DNA of 64,000 nucleotides from Brachypodium distachyon (taxonomy: Eukaryota > Streptophyta > Magnoliopsida > Poales > Poaceae): NCBI RefSeq assembly GCF_000005505.3, contig NC_016134.3:21900584-21964583 (forward strand), written 5' to 3'. The notes beneath the pieces were generated by a model. That model saw only the letters and a program-made list of their open reading frames with translations. It had not been told where the DNA came from and did not search any database. A program made the translations under genes and the position numbers. How positions within the stretch are numbered: the first letter of the stretch is position 1; every line of letters begins with the position of its first letter. Below, in pieces: positions 17,769 through 30,687 of this stretch.

Positions 17769-20268
17769 ATGGCAACGGTGGCCGGCGGCGGGAACATGAT
17801 GACGAGGGAGCAGCTACTCCACCTCTTCTCCCGCTTCTCGTTTCTTACCTCACTCCCAGGTCTCCATTCCGCGGCGTTTCCTCCCTGTCCCCTTCCTCTT
17901 CTTTGCCGTAACATCCCCTAATCTTGATCTCTGCCGCGGGGTTTCAGAGGTGAAGAACCGAATCGCGGACGCCGTCAGGGACAAGCAGGTGGGATCTTCC
18001 GCGACTCTTTATCTCAATATTTCTCTGCTAGTACCTGTAGTTTGTGCAAGTGCAGTGTTAAATAGGTACTGAATTAGACTGCCAATTTTACTTGCTAATT
18101 TCAGTTTGGATACTGAAATTTGATGGAGCTTGTAAGGGATTACGTTTAGTTAGTGTAAGCCTCTCACGGTATTTGTGTGTTCTTCCTCCTTTTGCAGGAG
18201 GCTGTGGCGGTGACGACCGAGATACAGGAGGAGATTCTTCGTGAGATGGGGATCGGTAAGCCAATTGTATTATTTGGTCTATGAATTTCTGATTTTCTTT
18301 CTGTTGCCATTCTGGTATATATGTGAAAAGTGGTCTAGCGTGGTCAAATCAATAATAAGCTAGGATGTCTATCTTTCTAGTACCGTGCATATGCAGACTG
18401 TAGCCATGATCCTGTTATAAAGTTTTCGACGATTGTATCCCATTGTAAAAGCTATATAATGCTCAGTGGATCATGAAAAGTGGTTTATTAGAGAGGCTCA
18501 TGCATCTTGTGTCAAATGCTCAGTACGGCAACGAGTAGTTTTGTGTCACACATGGAGTACTGTTTAGCAAATAACCCATTGTAACCGCTTTAGTCGTGAC
18601 AAATTTATTCATCATGCTTCTACCTTTGGGTCACTAAGACGAGTTTAATCAAGTATTTCTTCAGTACGGAATTTATTTCATTAATTGAGTTTTTAATCTC
18701 TAGAAGGTAATGGAGCTTTAGGCACGTGTAATACATGATTCAGATAGAAAAATATGTGTCCCGAACAAATAAGGTTAACTCTTCTGTTTTATGAGATGAA
18801 CCAAATATCAAGTATGTAAAATAGTGTTGTCGGGTTTGTTCCTCCAAGAAAACAAGAGTTCATATCTGTGGAAATGTTAGCACTTAACACAAATAGGTCC
18901 AACAGGTAAGTAAGTATTGATGGAACCCGGAAAGTGCAATAATGTACTGCTGAAACTGCTAATGTGAAGTCATGGCCATATATGTTTGTACTTTCTATTT
19001 CAATTGTGTTCAGATGTATCTTGACCGTGAAATGCTTTGACAGTTTAAAGGAATCTAGAGTTCTACTTTTATTTTTGAACTTAATGATATTGCTACTCTT
19101 TTTGTTTAGAAATGTTCTGAACGGATCACGCTTTTGGCTGACTTGACATAGATATCAATTGTTTGTGGCACGATTCATTCTGACATATTATTTCTGAACA
19201 TCAGATCCAAGTTTCGGTATTGGTTGCCTAGGAAAGTTGAACGCCGTATTTGAGAATGACATGGATTTAATGATTAAATTCTACCAATTTGTTGCCAAGT
19301 GAGTACCTCCTAAATTTTTTACGCATATTTTGCACAATGTCATCCAAGTTTTAAAACTATCTAGTTGGGCAAGAAACCAATAGCCAGTTACAGTCAGTAA
19401 ACCTTGTTGTCTCGAATTGTTTAGGTAAGATGATGTAGACGAGCACTTCTCTCTATTTGAGTATACAACTATTTACTATTTTAGATTGAGCGGTTCTTCA
19501 GTCACATTCATGAGGCTTTACGTATTCATTGTTTCCTGGGCATTTAATAACTTGCTGCCATAGTGGCAGACAATTTTTGGTAATAAAACCACTTAATTAT
19601 ATAAATATGAACATAGCCCAAACCGATGAGTATCACTGTGATGTTTTTCCATTCCAAGGAAGTAGCAATCAGTCAACTCACCAACCTAACACAGAACAAC
19701 TAAAAATGAAAATACTGTCACAATTATCTGTGGCTTGCAGGACTGATTTGAACTGTTGTCCAAGAGCAATATCTAAATTGTTATTTTTCCATTATTCATT
19801 TAACAGGGAAGAGATGGCTATTGATGAAGCTGAGCTCGAGCCTATAGAATTTGCCATGAAAATACATGATCAACAGGAATTACAACAACAGGTGAAACAA
19901 CTGAATTTTTATAGTGCCTTGTTTAAACATCCATCTTAACTGTATTCGGGCTGCTAATGACATGCTTTGAATTACTGTTGCAGCAACTGGAGATGTTAGT
20001 TCAAATGAGAAAGCACAGCCCTGAGAGTCAATCTGTCATACTTGAGACTGTATGTGCTTTATCCTTTCCCCTTCTATCTGAAACATACACTACCAGACCT
20101 TTATTAGTTGTTGATTAGCAGAAGCAATACATAATGTCTTGGATCTGATCACCAATGCAGTTGCACAAGCAGTTGGAGAGCGCTAATTTTGATACCAGTG
20201 CGTCGATCCTGACTCCGGAGCAGATCCAAGAGATTGTTCAGAATAGTTCCCATCTTCCCAAAGAATAA
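17769..20268 (+). CDS. conserved plant protein of unknown function, 180 aa, 7 exons
   Basis: Exons: 17769-17859, 17948-17988, 18198-18255, 19205-19298, 19807-19891, 19984-20049 and 20161-20268. All junctions are GT-AG and the phases join to 543 nt ending in TAA (180 aa). The product starts MATVAGGGNMMTREQLLHLF and has a charged, largely helical character with a Gln/Glu-rich segment (QQELQQQQLEMLVQMRK) that could form a coiled coil. The end is LTPEQIQEIVQNSSHLPKE. No signal peptide, membrane segment or catalytic motif is visible. Intact splicing over a 950-bp third intron and biased codon use argue for a real gene. I do not recognise the family. It lies 1.8 kb downstream of MCM2 on the same strand. 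Confidence 0.85.
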
Positions 20269-21138
20269 GAGATTCATGTTCGCGACTATATTCCCACTGT
20301 CTTTTCTCCCTTAGAGCTGATGGATTTATTCTACTCATTCACGAAGCAACTTAATGTTATTCTGCAGACTGAAATGGCCCAAAATGTTGTATACAGCAGC
20401 TTAATGCTACTTGCCTTGAACCTCATCAAATTTGTATGCAATTGGAATTGTTGAACAATGTTGAAAATATTAGTGTCCTGGACAGCCAATCTCGCTGCCC
20501 ATCCAGTTTTCTTGCAGAAGTACTTTCCCATGCATGGAGACAATGAGTAATCCTAATAGATCATGACCAACAATGTAAAATGGCCAGACAGGTAATGAAA
20601 TTGTGCTTAAACATGATGTGAACGGATAGGTGAGCATTTTCTAGCTCTTTGCTATGACATGTTTTGCAACGTATATTATAGAGTGAGAAAGTATGAATAC
20701 ACCTGACCATTGAGAAATTCACATGGTTTGTCTATCTGCACAAAAGGATACATATGTGTTCTACTGAATAAAAAAGATCCTGGCAAGTGACTTTTATGCC
20801 ACAAGTCTTCCAAAAATCAAGAAATAAGCAGGAAATTAATGATAATTAAGATCTTGCCGATGGTGTATAGTGTATAGAAGTATCAAAACTGTGTAGTGTC
20901 CATTGGAGGCCAATTCCTTAGAGGACAAAGAATGTTTACAGACTTGACTCTTCCATTTCGTCGAGGAATTCAGCTTCAACCTGCAACTCAAAACTGCTGG
21001 ATTAAGAAACCAATCTAATTCTTCACAGTGGTCATCTGTCATCTATGAACACCCGACTGCGCCGGCGCCGCCGTCTCGGAGCTCCGGCATTTTCCAAGAG
21101 CTGCTGGTGTCAATCTTGGTCCGGTTCCTCCCGTTGTC
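20269..21138. other. intergenic, convergent 3' ends
   Basis: This is the space between the 3' end of the 180-aa gene and the 3' end of the opposing IRX15-like gene. It is AT-rich, with no open frame of convincing composition and no paired terminal repeats. Part will be 3' UTR of both genes. Confidence 0.5.
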
Positions 21139-21987
21139 CTACAAGATCTGGACGGGACCGGTGGAGCAGAACGCGTCGGACGGCCCGCCGGAGGCGGCTA
21201 CGCGGAAGTGCCAGAGGCGGCCCTTGGCGGCGACGAGGTTGTCCTCGCAGAGGTACTCCCTGGCGTACCACCGCTCCACGGTCCGGTCCACGTCGTGCAC
21301 CGCCACGTCCACCTCGACTCCCCCCGCCGCGGCCGCCGCGCGCGCCAGCGCCGCCGCCGTGTATATGGGCCCCATCCGGCCGGGCTCGTGGGCCGCGGCC
21401 CCGCTCGGCCCGTCGACGACCACCACGTCCCACCTGGCGTCGAGCACCTCGCGGGGCAGCGAGGTCAGCGCCAGCCGGCACCCGGACTTGCGCACCGTCC
21501 CCGTCGGCCGGCGGCACACGGGGCTCGCCCGCGCGCGCCGCAGCAGCGCCCACGCTTCCCCGGCCGCGTCGGGGTACCTGGCCCGGTGGATGGCTGCTGC
21601 CCCGGGCGCCCCGCCGAGCACGCGGCGCGCGCCGTCCGCGTCCTCGTCGCTGTCGGTGACGAAGGCGGTGGCGGCCCCGTGCCCGGAGTTGGCGGCCGCG
21701 AGCGCGAGGAGCTGCGGCGAGAGGCCGAACACCAGCAGCCTGCACGGCGCGCGCGCGGCGACGAGGGAGCGGAGCAGCGCGAGCTCCTTGGCGGCGAGGC
21801 TGCCGTGGATGGCGGTGCCGTTGCCGGAGCCGCCGCTTCTGTCGTCGTCCCAGGGCGAGCGGAGGGGGCGCGCCGGCGAGGAGGAGGAGGCGGCGGCGGA
21901 GGAGTGGGTGAGGAGGAGGAGCTTGATGAAGGAGAGCGTGGAGAAGACGATGAGGATGGTGGTCAGCAGCTGCTTCGGCGACATCAT
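21139..21987 (-). CDS. IRX15/IRX15-LIKE family (DUF579) xylan biosynthesis protein
   Basis: Single-exon, very GC-rich gene encoding 282 aa. The N-terminus has a signal-anchor segment (about residues 5-27, [21 protein letters not shown]), fitting a type II Golgi membrane protein. The rest matches the DUF579 polysaccharide-biosynthesis fold: [19 protein letters not shown] (SAM-fold-like start), then [10 protein letters not shown], then [39 protein letters not shown] and a final [11 protein letters not shown]579 includes the glucuronoxylan 4-O-methyltransferases (GXM) and IRX15/IRX15-L, which affect xylan chain length in secondary walls. The VDGPSG and EYLCEDNLV spacing looks closer to IRX15 than to GXM; this assignment is from memory. 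The length is slightly short of the usual 300-odd residues but both ends look natural. Confidence 0.85.
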   Translation of the reverse strand: MMSPKQLLTTILIVFSTLSFIKLLLLTHSSAAASSSSPARPLRSPWDDDRSGGSGNGTAIHGSLAAKELALLRSLVAARAPCRLLVFGLSPQLLALAAANSGHGAATAFVTDSDEDADGARRVLGGAPGAAAIHRARYPDAAGEAWALLRRARASPVCRRPTGTVRKSGCRLALTSLPREVLDARWDVVVVDGPSGAAAHEPGRMGPIYTAAALARAAAAAGGVEVDVAVHDVDRTVERWYAREYLCEDNLVAAKGRLWHFRVAASGGPSDAFCSTGPVQIL

Positions 21988-22819
21988 GTCGCTTCTGCTG
22001 GATTGCGTCCGACTCCTTGCTCACTTCTGGTTCTGGATCTCTTCCTCCTCGAAGAGTGCTCTAGGGATTTCTTGATCCGGTCTTCTTCGCCATTTCCCAC
22101 CGATTCCTTTCGCTGTTTCTCGCAAATCTGAATCTGGTTGGTGACTCGGTGACGTGCTGATTGCCTTGCTTTGTGTTTGTACTCTGTAGCATTTGGTTGG
22201 CGGTAGGAATTGACTTTAGTTTCGTGCTTGCAGTTTGCTGTTGTATCCGTGTCACTTTTTGCTAATGCTGTTGGTGTGTTATTGCTTAATTGCTCTCTTT
22301 GGATTAGTTCAGTGAAATGTCAACATTATCACCGTATTATTATTTATTAAGTAATTGTTTTTTTTGAACAAAGCATTTTGCCGGCCCTTCGAAGACATGT
22401 CTGTTTTGTATACCGAGAGTGGTAGGAGACCTCGTAGTGTTCTGTTTTTATAGCATCTCCAAGAGCATACCCATATTTTAAATATGAAAAAAACATTATA
22501 TGTTGGGAAGAGAGAAAATATGAATAACCAAATTGTGTCAAACTTTTCTAGCATACCAAAATTTGGTTAGCCGTATCCACCAACTCGTATCGGACCCACC
22601 TGTCATTGACTCACACATTCTTTTCTCCTCCACCCATTATCTCCTGTCATCCCCTCTATTTTCTCTTTCTCTTCTCTTCTACTCTTCCTGGATGTGCAGG
22701 AGAGCACCACGGGTTGGCGGGGCGCTGGAGGGGTTGGCGGGGCCAGTGGGTCTCACAAAGGAGCGTCGCGAGGGCCGGCGGCGGTTGGGCGACAAGAGCT
22801 CGACGGTGAGGAGCAGCGC
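21988..22819. other. IRX15-like 5' region and flank of gypsy copy B
   Basis: This holds the presumed promoter and 5' UTR of the IRX15-like gene, then an AT-rich part (22,200-22,560) and a GC-rich part (22,680-22,815) that is cut by the insertion of gypsy copy B. AGCGC at 22,815-22,819 would be the 5-bp target duplication, but no partner exists at the other end because that end is truncated. No gene is supported. Confidence 0.45.
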
Positions 22820-23450
22820 TGATAGCCTCGAGGGTGTCCCGATCTTTCGATGACATACCTAATTATCGATTTGGTAGGAGGTGACGTTGACGATCCGACT
22901 ACAACCTAGGAGGCAGCGCCTTAACGATCGATACACCAACTTCAGAAGGTTATTGATCCTGCGGGGGCACGATTAACCTAACCATGAAGGTCTTTGTTCC
23001 TGCAAGCAATCGAAGAACAAGTAAGAACAAGATGAAAAGCAATCTGAAATTGCGAATAGGAGATATGAAGGTTCACGAATTTGAATACTCAATATAGTTG
23101 GAGTCTTGATGACGGTAAAACAGGTGGTCCAACCGACACACGCGATTACACGGAAGTAGCAAAGGCTAAACTTTATATAATCAAAACCGGAGGCTCCATA
23201 GGGGGGCTCGTGGGGTATAAATAGGAGGGGAACTAGGTGGTTTTCGGCCAGGCCCTTGAGGGACTCCGAAACGGTCTAGAAATCCTCCTAAAACACAACG
23301 AAAACATCTAAAAATTGGCTGAACCCTATTACATGGCCTTAGGCCCAATAAAGCAAGGTTATAACTCTCCTCTTTGGCCCATAGATACCCATTGGAGGGA
23401 GAATCCTCCACTTGGCCAAAATCCCATTGATGAAGAGGATGCGGCCTTCT
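22820..23450 (-). repeat. 3' LTR of gypsy copy B
   Basis: The LTR end TGATAGCCTCGAGG at 22,820 matches that at 30,045. The other boundary lies between here and the pol stop at 23,463-23,465, next to a purine-rich GAGAGATGAGAAGAAGG (minus strand, about 23,440-23,460), the probable polypurine tract. TATAAATA lies at 23,216-23,223 (TATTTATA on the minus strand). Confidence 0.75.
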
Positions 23451-23462
23451 TCTCATCTCTCG

Positions 23463-26400
23463 TTATGGCGGTTTCAATGTTCTGAAATCATCACTTGAGC
23501 TAGCTCCGGCCACCTTGCTGCCACCTCCATGGTTTGCTGTCCAACGTTGATCCTTGAGGTCCAAGTTAGGTCCTTCATTCCTAAAACACATAAAAGAACC
23601 CATCTTAGGCAGCAGCATATTTTCATTAATATTAAATGAAGTACCGAGGAACGAAAGTACCTGATAATTTAGTTGTCGTGCACGAGCTCTAGTAATTGGT
23701 CCATGTATCTCCGGTACTTAAGGTGTACGTGTTGTAGGGGCTGTGGTTGTATCATTAGTTGGGATGTCCTCTTCATCCTCCCCTTCTTGATTCGAAGTCG
23801 TCCTCGACGGTAGTTCATCTTCTTCTCCCAAATAAGGCTTCAAATCTGCAATATTAAACGTGGGACTAACCCCAAAATCTGCAGGTAGCTTAAGTTTATA
23901 TGCATTATCATTAATTTTCTCTAACACCTTAAAGGGACCATCAGCTCGTGGCATTAAGTTAGACTTGCGCAAATCAGGGAAACGATCTTTGCGAAAATGC
24001 AACCAAACAAGATCTCTAGGTTCAAACACAATTTGTTTTCTGCCCCTCCTTCCCGCAAGTTTATACTTAGAATTCATACACTCAATGTTCTCTTTAATCG
24101 TCTCATGCATTTTTATTATAAGTTCAGCACGTTCCTTAGCATCAAAGTTAACTTTTTCAGAAGTTGGCAAAGGTAACAAATCAGTTGGTGCACGAGGTAT
24201 AAAACCATAAACAATTTCAAAAGGGCACAATTTTGTGGTTGAATGCAGTGAACGATTATAAGCAAATTCAATATGAGGTAAACATTCTTCCCACATTTTC
24301 AAGTTCTTCTTTAAAACAGCCCTAAGCATAGTAGATAATGTTCTATTAACAACTTCAGTTTGTCCATCTGTTTGGGGATGACATGTAGTACTAAAAATCA
24401 ATTTAGTCCCCAACTTAGCCCATAAACATCTCCAAAAGTGGCTAAGAAATTTCGTGTCATGATCTGAAACTATAGTATTGGGCACACCATGCAAGCGAAC
24501 AATTTCACGAAAGAATAAATCAGCAACATTTATAGCATCATCGCTCTTATGACAAGGTATAAAATGTGCCATCTTAGAAAATCTATCAACAACAACAAAT
24601 ATGCTATCCCTCCCATTCTTAGTTCGAGGCAATCCCAAAATAAAATCCATTGATATATCTTCTCAAGGAACATTAGAAACAGGGAGAGGCATATATAAAC
24701 CATGAGGATTGAGTCGTGACTTAGCTTTTTGACATGTAGTGCAGCGAGCGATAAATCTCTCAACATCCCGTCTCATCCGAGGCCAAAAGAAATGATCATC
24801 GAGCACATCATCTTCGGTCTTCTTCATGCCGAAGTGACCCATCAACCCTCCTCCATGTGCCTCCTGTAACAACAAAAGACGAACGGAGCTATCTGGGATG
24901 CATAGCTTGTTAGCATGGAACACAAATCCATCATTAATGACGAACTTGTTCCATGTTCGGCCCTATTTACAATGCTGCAAAACATTCTTAAAATCTGCAT
25001 CATGTTCATATTGTTCTTTTATAGTCTCCAATCCAAATATCCGAAAATCAAGCTGAGATAACAAGGTATAACGACGTGATAACGCATTAACAATAACATT
25101 ATCTTTACCCTTCTTATGTTTAATAACATACGGAAAAGACTCAATAAATTCAACTCATTTAGCATGACGACGGTTCAGCTTTGCTTGACTACGAATATGC
25201 TTCAAAGATTCATGATCAGAATGTATAACAAATTCTTTGGACCATAAATAATGTTGCCATGTTTCTAAAGTCCGAACGGGAGCATATAATTTCTTATCAT
25301 AAGTAGAATAATTCAGACTAGGCCCACTCAATTTTTCACTAAAGTATGCAACAGGTTTTCCATCTTGTAACAACACACCTCCTAAACCGATTCCACTAGC
25401 ATCACACTCCAACTCAAAAGTCTTATTAAAATCAGGAAGTTGGAGTAAAGGAGCATGTGTCAACTTATCTTTCAATATGAGAAAAGCTTTTTCTTGTGCA
25501 GCGCCCCATACATATGGAATGTTCTTCTTTGTGAGCTCATTAAGCGGCGCAGCAAGGGTGCTGAAATCCTTTACAAAGCGGTGATAAAACCCAGCGAGTC
25601 CAAGAAAGCTCCTCACTTGGGTGACCGTTGTTGGAGTTGGCCAGCTTTGAATAGCGTCGATCTTGGCCTTATCAACTTCTATGCGCTGCGGAGTGACAAC
25701 ATAGCCAAGAAATGAAACTCGATCGGTGCAAAAGGTGCACTTCTCAAGGTTACCAAACAAACGTGCATCTCTCAAAGCATCAAAAACAGCACGTAAATGA
25801 TTCAAGTGGTCCTCTAAAGAGCTGCTGTAAATCAATATATCATCAAAATAAACCACCACAGATCGTCCTATGAAAGCACGTAAAACTTCATTCATTAACC
25901 GCATGAATGTGCTAGGTGCGTTAGTAGGACCGAAAGGCATGACTAACCACTCATATAGTCCAAACTATAGTTTTAAATGTTGTTTTCCATTCATCGCCTA
26001 ATTTCATTCGAATTTGGTGGTAACCACTACGTAAATCAACTTTAGAGAACACGGTAGAGCCACTTAATTCATCTAACAACATATCATCAAGTCTAGGAAT
26101 TGGGTGACGATAGCGAATAGTAATGTTATTAATAGTCTACAATCTACACACGTACGCCAAGAACCATCTTTCTTTGGTACCAAAATAACAGGAATAGCAC
26201 AAGGACTAAGGGATTCACGAACATAACCTTTGTCGAGCAATTTTTGAACTTGTCGTTGAATCTCCTTCGTCTCCTCTGGATTGGTACGGTAGGGCGCACG
26301 GTTGGGCAGCGAAGCACCAGGAATTAAATCAATTTGATATTCAATCCCTCGAATAAGTGGTAATCCTGGTGGTACGTTTTGTGGAAAGACATCGGAATAC

Positions 26401-27284
26401 TCCTGCAAAACGTGAGTAACAGCAGGGGGCAAAGAGGGAGGCATATCCTCAAATGAAAACAAAGTCTCTTTGTAGAATGCATAGCAAACAGAATTATTCG
26501 CATCTAACTCAAAAATATCAGATTTACTTGCAAGCAAGCATGCACCTTTCAATTTAATTTCATTAACATGTTTCGGTTCAGATTTGCTAGTAGGCGCTTG
26601 GTGCTTAAATTCTTTAGCCACATTCTGGTTCTCACTCTTATCCTTCTCTTTGGTCTTTGCTCTACTAACTCTAGCAAGATCCTCTTTCACAATTTGTTCA
26701 GGAGTCATAGGTTTCAAACCAATTTTCTCACCATCATGCATAAAAGAATAATGATTAGTTCTACCATGATGAACATAATCTTTATCATATTGCCATGGAC
26801 GACCGAGTAACATAAAACATGCTTGCATAGGTACCACATCACAATCCACAAAATCAGAATATGTACCAATAGTAAAGTGTGCACGGACTGTTCTAATTAC
26901 CTTGAGCTTACCGCTGTTGTTAAACCATTGAATGTAGTAAGGGTGGGGGTGCGGCCTGGTGGTAAGAACAAGTTTTTCCACCATCTCCGTGCTAGCCAAA
27001 TTATTGCAACTTCCCCCATCGATGATGATACGGACAACGCGCTCCTTGATGACCCCTTTTGTTTGGAACAAGTTATGCCGCTGATTTTGTTTGGTGTGGC
27101 TCATTTGGACTCTCAAGGTGCGTTGTGCAATCAAACTCAAGTACTGATCAGCGGCTTCAGCTCCCATTAACTCCTTGTCATGGTGGGCAGCGGGGTCTTC
27201 TTGCTCTTCCTCGGCAATGAGAGAATAGGTAGCTTCGTCAAAATCACTGGCTGAATCATATACTCCATCTTCACGTATGATCAT
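23463..27284 (-). pseudogene. gypsy copy B protease-RT-RNase H-integrase pseudogene
   Basis: 26073-27284 carries the protease (RIIIDGGSCNNLAS, a DGG version of the usual DSG/DTG) and the RT N-terminus (VILVPKKDGSWRTCVDC) before a frameshift. 25155-25940 resumes at [20 protein letters not shown] with catalytic [13 protein letters not shown] and RNase H ([18 protein letters not shown]). After stops near 24,960 and 25,150 the integrase follows: HHCC region and [10 protein letters not shown] (24,663-24,923), then the catalytic core in 23718-24650 ([44 protein letters not shown]). The last segment ends GPITRARARQLNYQ and, after another break, at TAA 23,463-23,465. The family matches copy A. Confidence 0.9.
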
Positions 27285-27295
27285 AACGCGTTTGG

Positions 27296-28552
27296 TTGGA
27301 CAGTCCTGCTGAAAATGCCCGTATCCTTTGCACCTACGACATTGGTTATCTCCGTTCCGTCCAGTGGAAGCAACGGACGCTGCTGAACTTTGTGCAGAGG
27401 CAGCGGTTGTATTTCTTGTTGCTGCTAGTCCAACCTTTGCGAATGTAGGTGTAGAGGTACTTTACTTGTTGATGGAAGTAGTCGGAACAGCCGGACGTGT
27501 AGGGGGTGCAGCTGGGCTGCGTGCTGCCCATGAGGAAGTACAACCTGCAGAAAAGTTAGTCCGCGCGTTCGCATGTCGTCCCTGCACTTCCCTTTCAGCT
27601 TTGCAAGCAATGTGAAACAATCGATTGATAGAATTATACTCCTTATAATCAACAATGTCAGCAATTTCACGATTTAAACCACCAAAAAATCTAGCGATAG
27701 CAGCTTCCTCATTCTCAACTAAACCACAACGTAACATGTTCTTTTGCATTTCTTGATAATAATCTTGGACATAATTACTACCTTGCCTTAATTGTTGTAG
27801 TTTTTTTAACAAGTCACACGAATAGTATGAAGGAACATATGTAGCGCACACAATTCTTTTCAAATCATCTCATGTTGGTGGTATAGCGTTAGGATGTGCA
27901 ATACAATACTCATGTCACCAAACAGAAGCAAAATCAGTAAACTCACTAGTAGCAGCCCTAACCCTCTTATTAGCAGGAAAATCATGGCAAGTAAATTTTT
28001 GACTCAATTCCAATTCCCATGTAAGGTAAGCATCAGGGTCATATTTTCCATCAAAAGGAGGAACCTTAAGTATAGAATGCAGCGAGTCATGTTCCTCTCT
28101 TTGAGGTCATGTCGGTCCCATACCTCGGCGGTTGAAACGAGTTTGGCGATGATCACGGTCGTTGTGATGGTTTACGGCCCCGTCTTGTTCCGTATCCCGG
28201 AGTAGTCGTCGTCGTTCTCCTCAACCTCGCTTGCGAAGGTACCGTTATCCGCGGGCTGCTGGTTGTGCGTATTGTTTCCTCCCGGTGTAGCGGTGGTCGT
28301 TGCAGCAAGTGTCGCCAGTTGCGTCGTGATTTCTGCCAGAGAAGTACTAATGGTAGCAACAGAATTCTGTAAAGATGTTAGCTTGGTATTTGTTTCAATG
28401 TGCGCGCTCTCCAAGGTTCCAAGTCTCTCATTCGCAACCTGAACATCCTCATCCAGCTCCTCGTTACGGAGCCTAAGCTTGCGATCAAAATGTGAAATAA
28501 TGCCCTTTGTGCGTGGAGAGTGGCCTTGTAAGTCATCGTCAGAACCTGCCAT
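27296..28552 (-). pseudogene. gypsy copy B gag pseudogene
   Basis: The frame opens at 28,552 (MAGSDDDLQGHSPRTKGI) with a coiled-coil-like N-terminus (ELDEDVQVANERLGTLES). It continues after a frameshift in 27462-27863 with the capsid C-terminal part (YVQDYYQEMQKNMLRCGLVENEEAAIARFFGGL). A CCHC zinc knuckle (CRRCKGYGHFQQDC) is encoded at about 27,305-27,350. Stops between 27,870 and 28,170 break the middle. Confidence 0.85.
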
Positions 28553-30030
28553 CGTTAGGAGAAAACAAGAAACAAATCACAAGGAAGAGTCCCTATGCAC
28601 TACTAGGATGTGGGGTTCCAAATATCACCCCACTCAATTTTTAATCAAGTTCTTACTCGTTCTTACCCAGCAAACAGGAAGGTGATGATCAGCGGCGAGA
28701 ACAAGCCCTCCGAAGATTAATGTATCGATGCCTCGGGGCAAACCAACCTAGGTGTAGAATCTGTGGAGCTTGGAGGCTAATGTGAGTAGCAAGGAAAAGC
28801 AAATAATCAAATCAGCAATAAGAACGAATTACACAAATTAACTAAGCCTAAATACTGAAAAGGTAGGAAGGAAATGTCAAATGAAAGGTAAAACAAGTAA
28901 ATCTCTGGGGAATATATATTTTTTTATTTTTTTTATTTTTTGTGGCCTTCTGTTTGGCTTCTTATTCTTTTTTATTTTTTTATTTTTTTTAACCCCAGAA
29001 ACTCACGCAAAAGAAGATAAGACCGGAAAGCTACACGTCGGTCTGTAGGAGAATAGCACAGGATGCAATAAGGAAAACTCAGAAAAAGATGAGAAAATAT
29101 GGGTTAGAAGCGTATCAAAACAAGCTTTCCAACAAGTGCAAGATCACTCGAAACAGAGGTCGGACGGTGGAGAAAACTGAGATATACTGCGCTGCCCTGG
29201 TGCCGAAAAACAGGTGCAGAAACTTCGGAGCTCGAAAAGTCCACCTTAGAGGCCGAATGTGAGGGACAAGGAAGGGTAACGGCAAAGTGGTTAATTATGG
29301 AGGATGCGCCTCGTCGAGAGCTTTCTGAAAAGTCCTGGAATGTCCAAATCCGACTTCGTATGCAAAAGATACGCCCGTTTTAGTGAACACGGATCACACC
29401 CACCCGAAATTCTAATTCTACTCGGACTCGGGTTCAAAACTGACTCGAACTCTTTCTCTCTTTTTTTTTCGTTTTTTTTTCTTTCTTTCTTTCCTTTTTT
29501 TTCTTTCCTTTCTTTTTTTCACAACTTTCCGAACAACTTGATCTCTAAACAAAATTCAATCTATCATGAAACACTTTCCAAAAGCACTCTTGATTGGACT
29601 CGGACTCGAACTCGCAGCTAAAAATTATAACTTGCCAACTCGATGTAGGACTCAAAGAGGCACTCGGTGTAGGACTCGAAGAGGGACTCGGTGGAAGATA
29701 TGGTGGCGGCGGAAGATTATGGCGGTGGTGTGGCAGGAAGTTTGGCGGCGGAAGATTGATGGAAAGCTTGCGTCACACGAAATCAAAAGACAAAAACAAG
29801 TTCGATCTAGTAGAAAAAAATCTGAAAAACGATCCAATCTAATCCAGCAACTTGACATGATTAATGTAGCAAAGATTTAACAATGCAAAACTAATGTGAA
29901 AATTGCAAGGCTCAGATTGGTTCTAGGACAAAGTAACTATCTAATTTTTTTTTGGCTTTTTTTTCTGGACGATAGGTAAAAACAGATCTAAATTAGAGAT
30001 AAATTGAAAGATCTCAACGAGCAATCTTAA

Positions 30031-30042
30031 GCTCTGAAACCA
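30031..30042 (-). other. primer binding site of gypsy copy B
   Basis: On the minus strand the LTR ends in GGCTATCA, followed by CG and TGGTTTCAGAGC. This differs by one base from TGGTATCAGAGC, the site complementary to the 3' end of initiator-Met tRNA that is common in plant retrotransposons. Confidence 0.8.
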
Positions 30043-30044
30043 CG

Positions 30045-30680
30045 TGATAGCCTCGAGGGTGTCCCGATCTTTCGATGAGATACCTAATTATCAATTTGGT
30101 AGGAGGTGACGTTGACGATCCGACTACAACCTAGGAGGCAGCGCCTTAGCGATTGATACACCAACTCCAGAAAGTTATTGATCCCGCGGGGGCACGATCA
30201 ACCTGACCACGAAGGTCTTTGTTCCTGCAAGCAATCGAAGAAAAAGCAAGAACAAGATGAAAAACAATCTGAAATTGCGAATAGGAGATATGAAGGTTCA
30301 CGAATCTGAATACTCGATATAGTCGGAATCTTGATGACCGTAAAACAGGTGGTCTAACCGACACACACAATTACACGAAAGTAGCAAAGGCTAAACTTTA
30401 TGTAATCAAAACCCGAGGCTCCATAGGGGGGCTCGTGGGGTATAAATAGGAGGGGAACTAGGTGGTTTTTGGCCAGGCCCTTGAGGGACTCCGAAACGGC
30501 CTAGAAATCCTCCTAAAACACAACGAAAACATCTAAAAATTGTCTGGACCCTATTATATGGCCTTAGGCCTAATAAAGTAAGGTTATAACCCTCATCTTT
30601 GGCCCATAAATACCCATTGGAGGGGGGATCCTCCACTTGGCCGAAATCCCATTGATTAAGAGGATGCGGCCTTCTTCTCA
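30045..30680 (-). repeat. 5' LTR of gypsy copy B (shared)
   Basis: Near-identical partner of 22,820-23,450, joined at its inner end (30,045) to the primer binding site. At its outer end it is preceded by pol coding sequence instead of host flank, so it also serves as the 3' LTR of a second, truncated unit. Confidence 0.8.
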
Positions 30681-30687
30681 TCTCTCG

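Noticed and set aside
21045..22131. Long plus-strand and alternative-frame ORFs over the IRX15-like gene (up to 322 codons)
   Set aside because: They are Arg/Ala/Pro-rich shadows caused by high GC; the minus-strand frame has the DUF579 motifs.
28590..28600. CACTACTAGG, a possible CACTA end
   Set aside because: It lies inside the gypsy copy B leader without a subterminal motif array, so it is likely coincidence.
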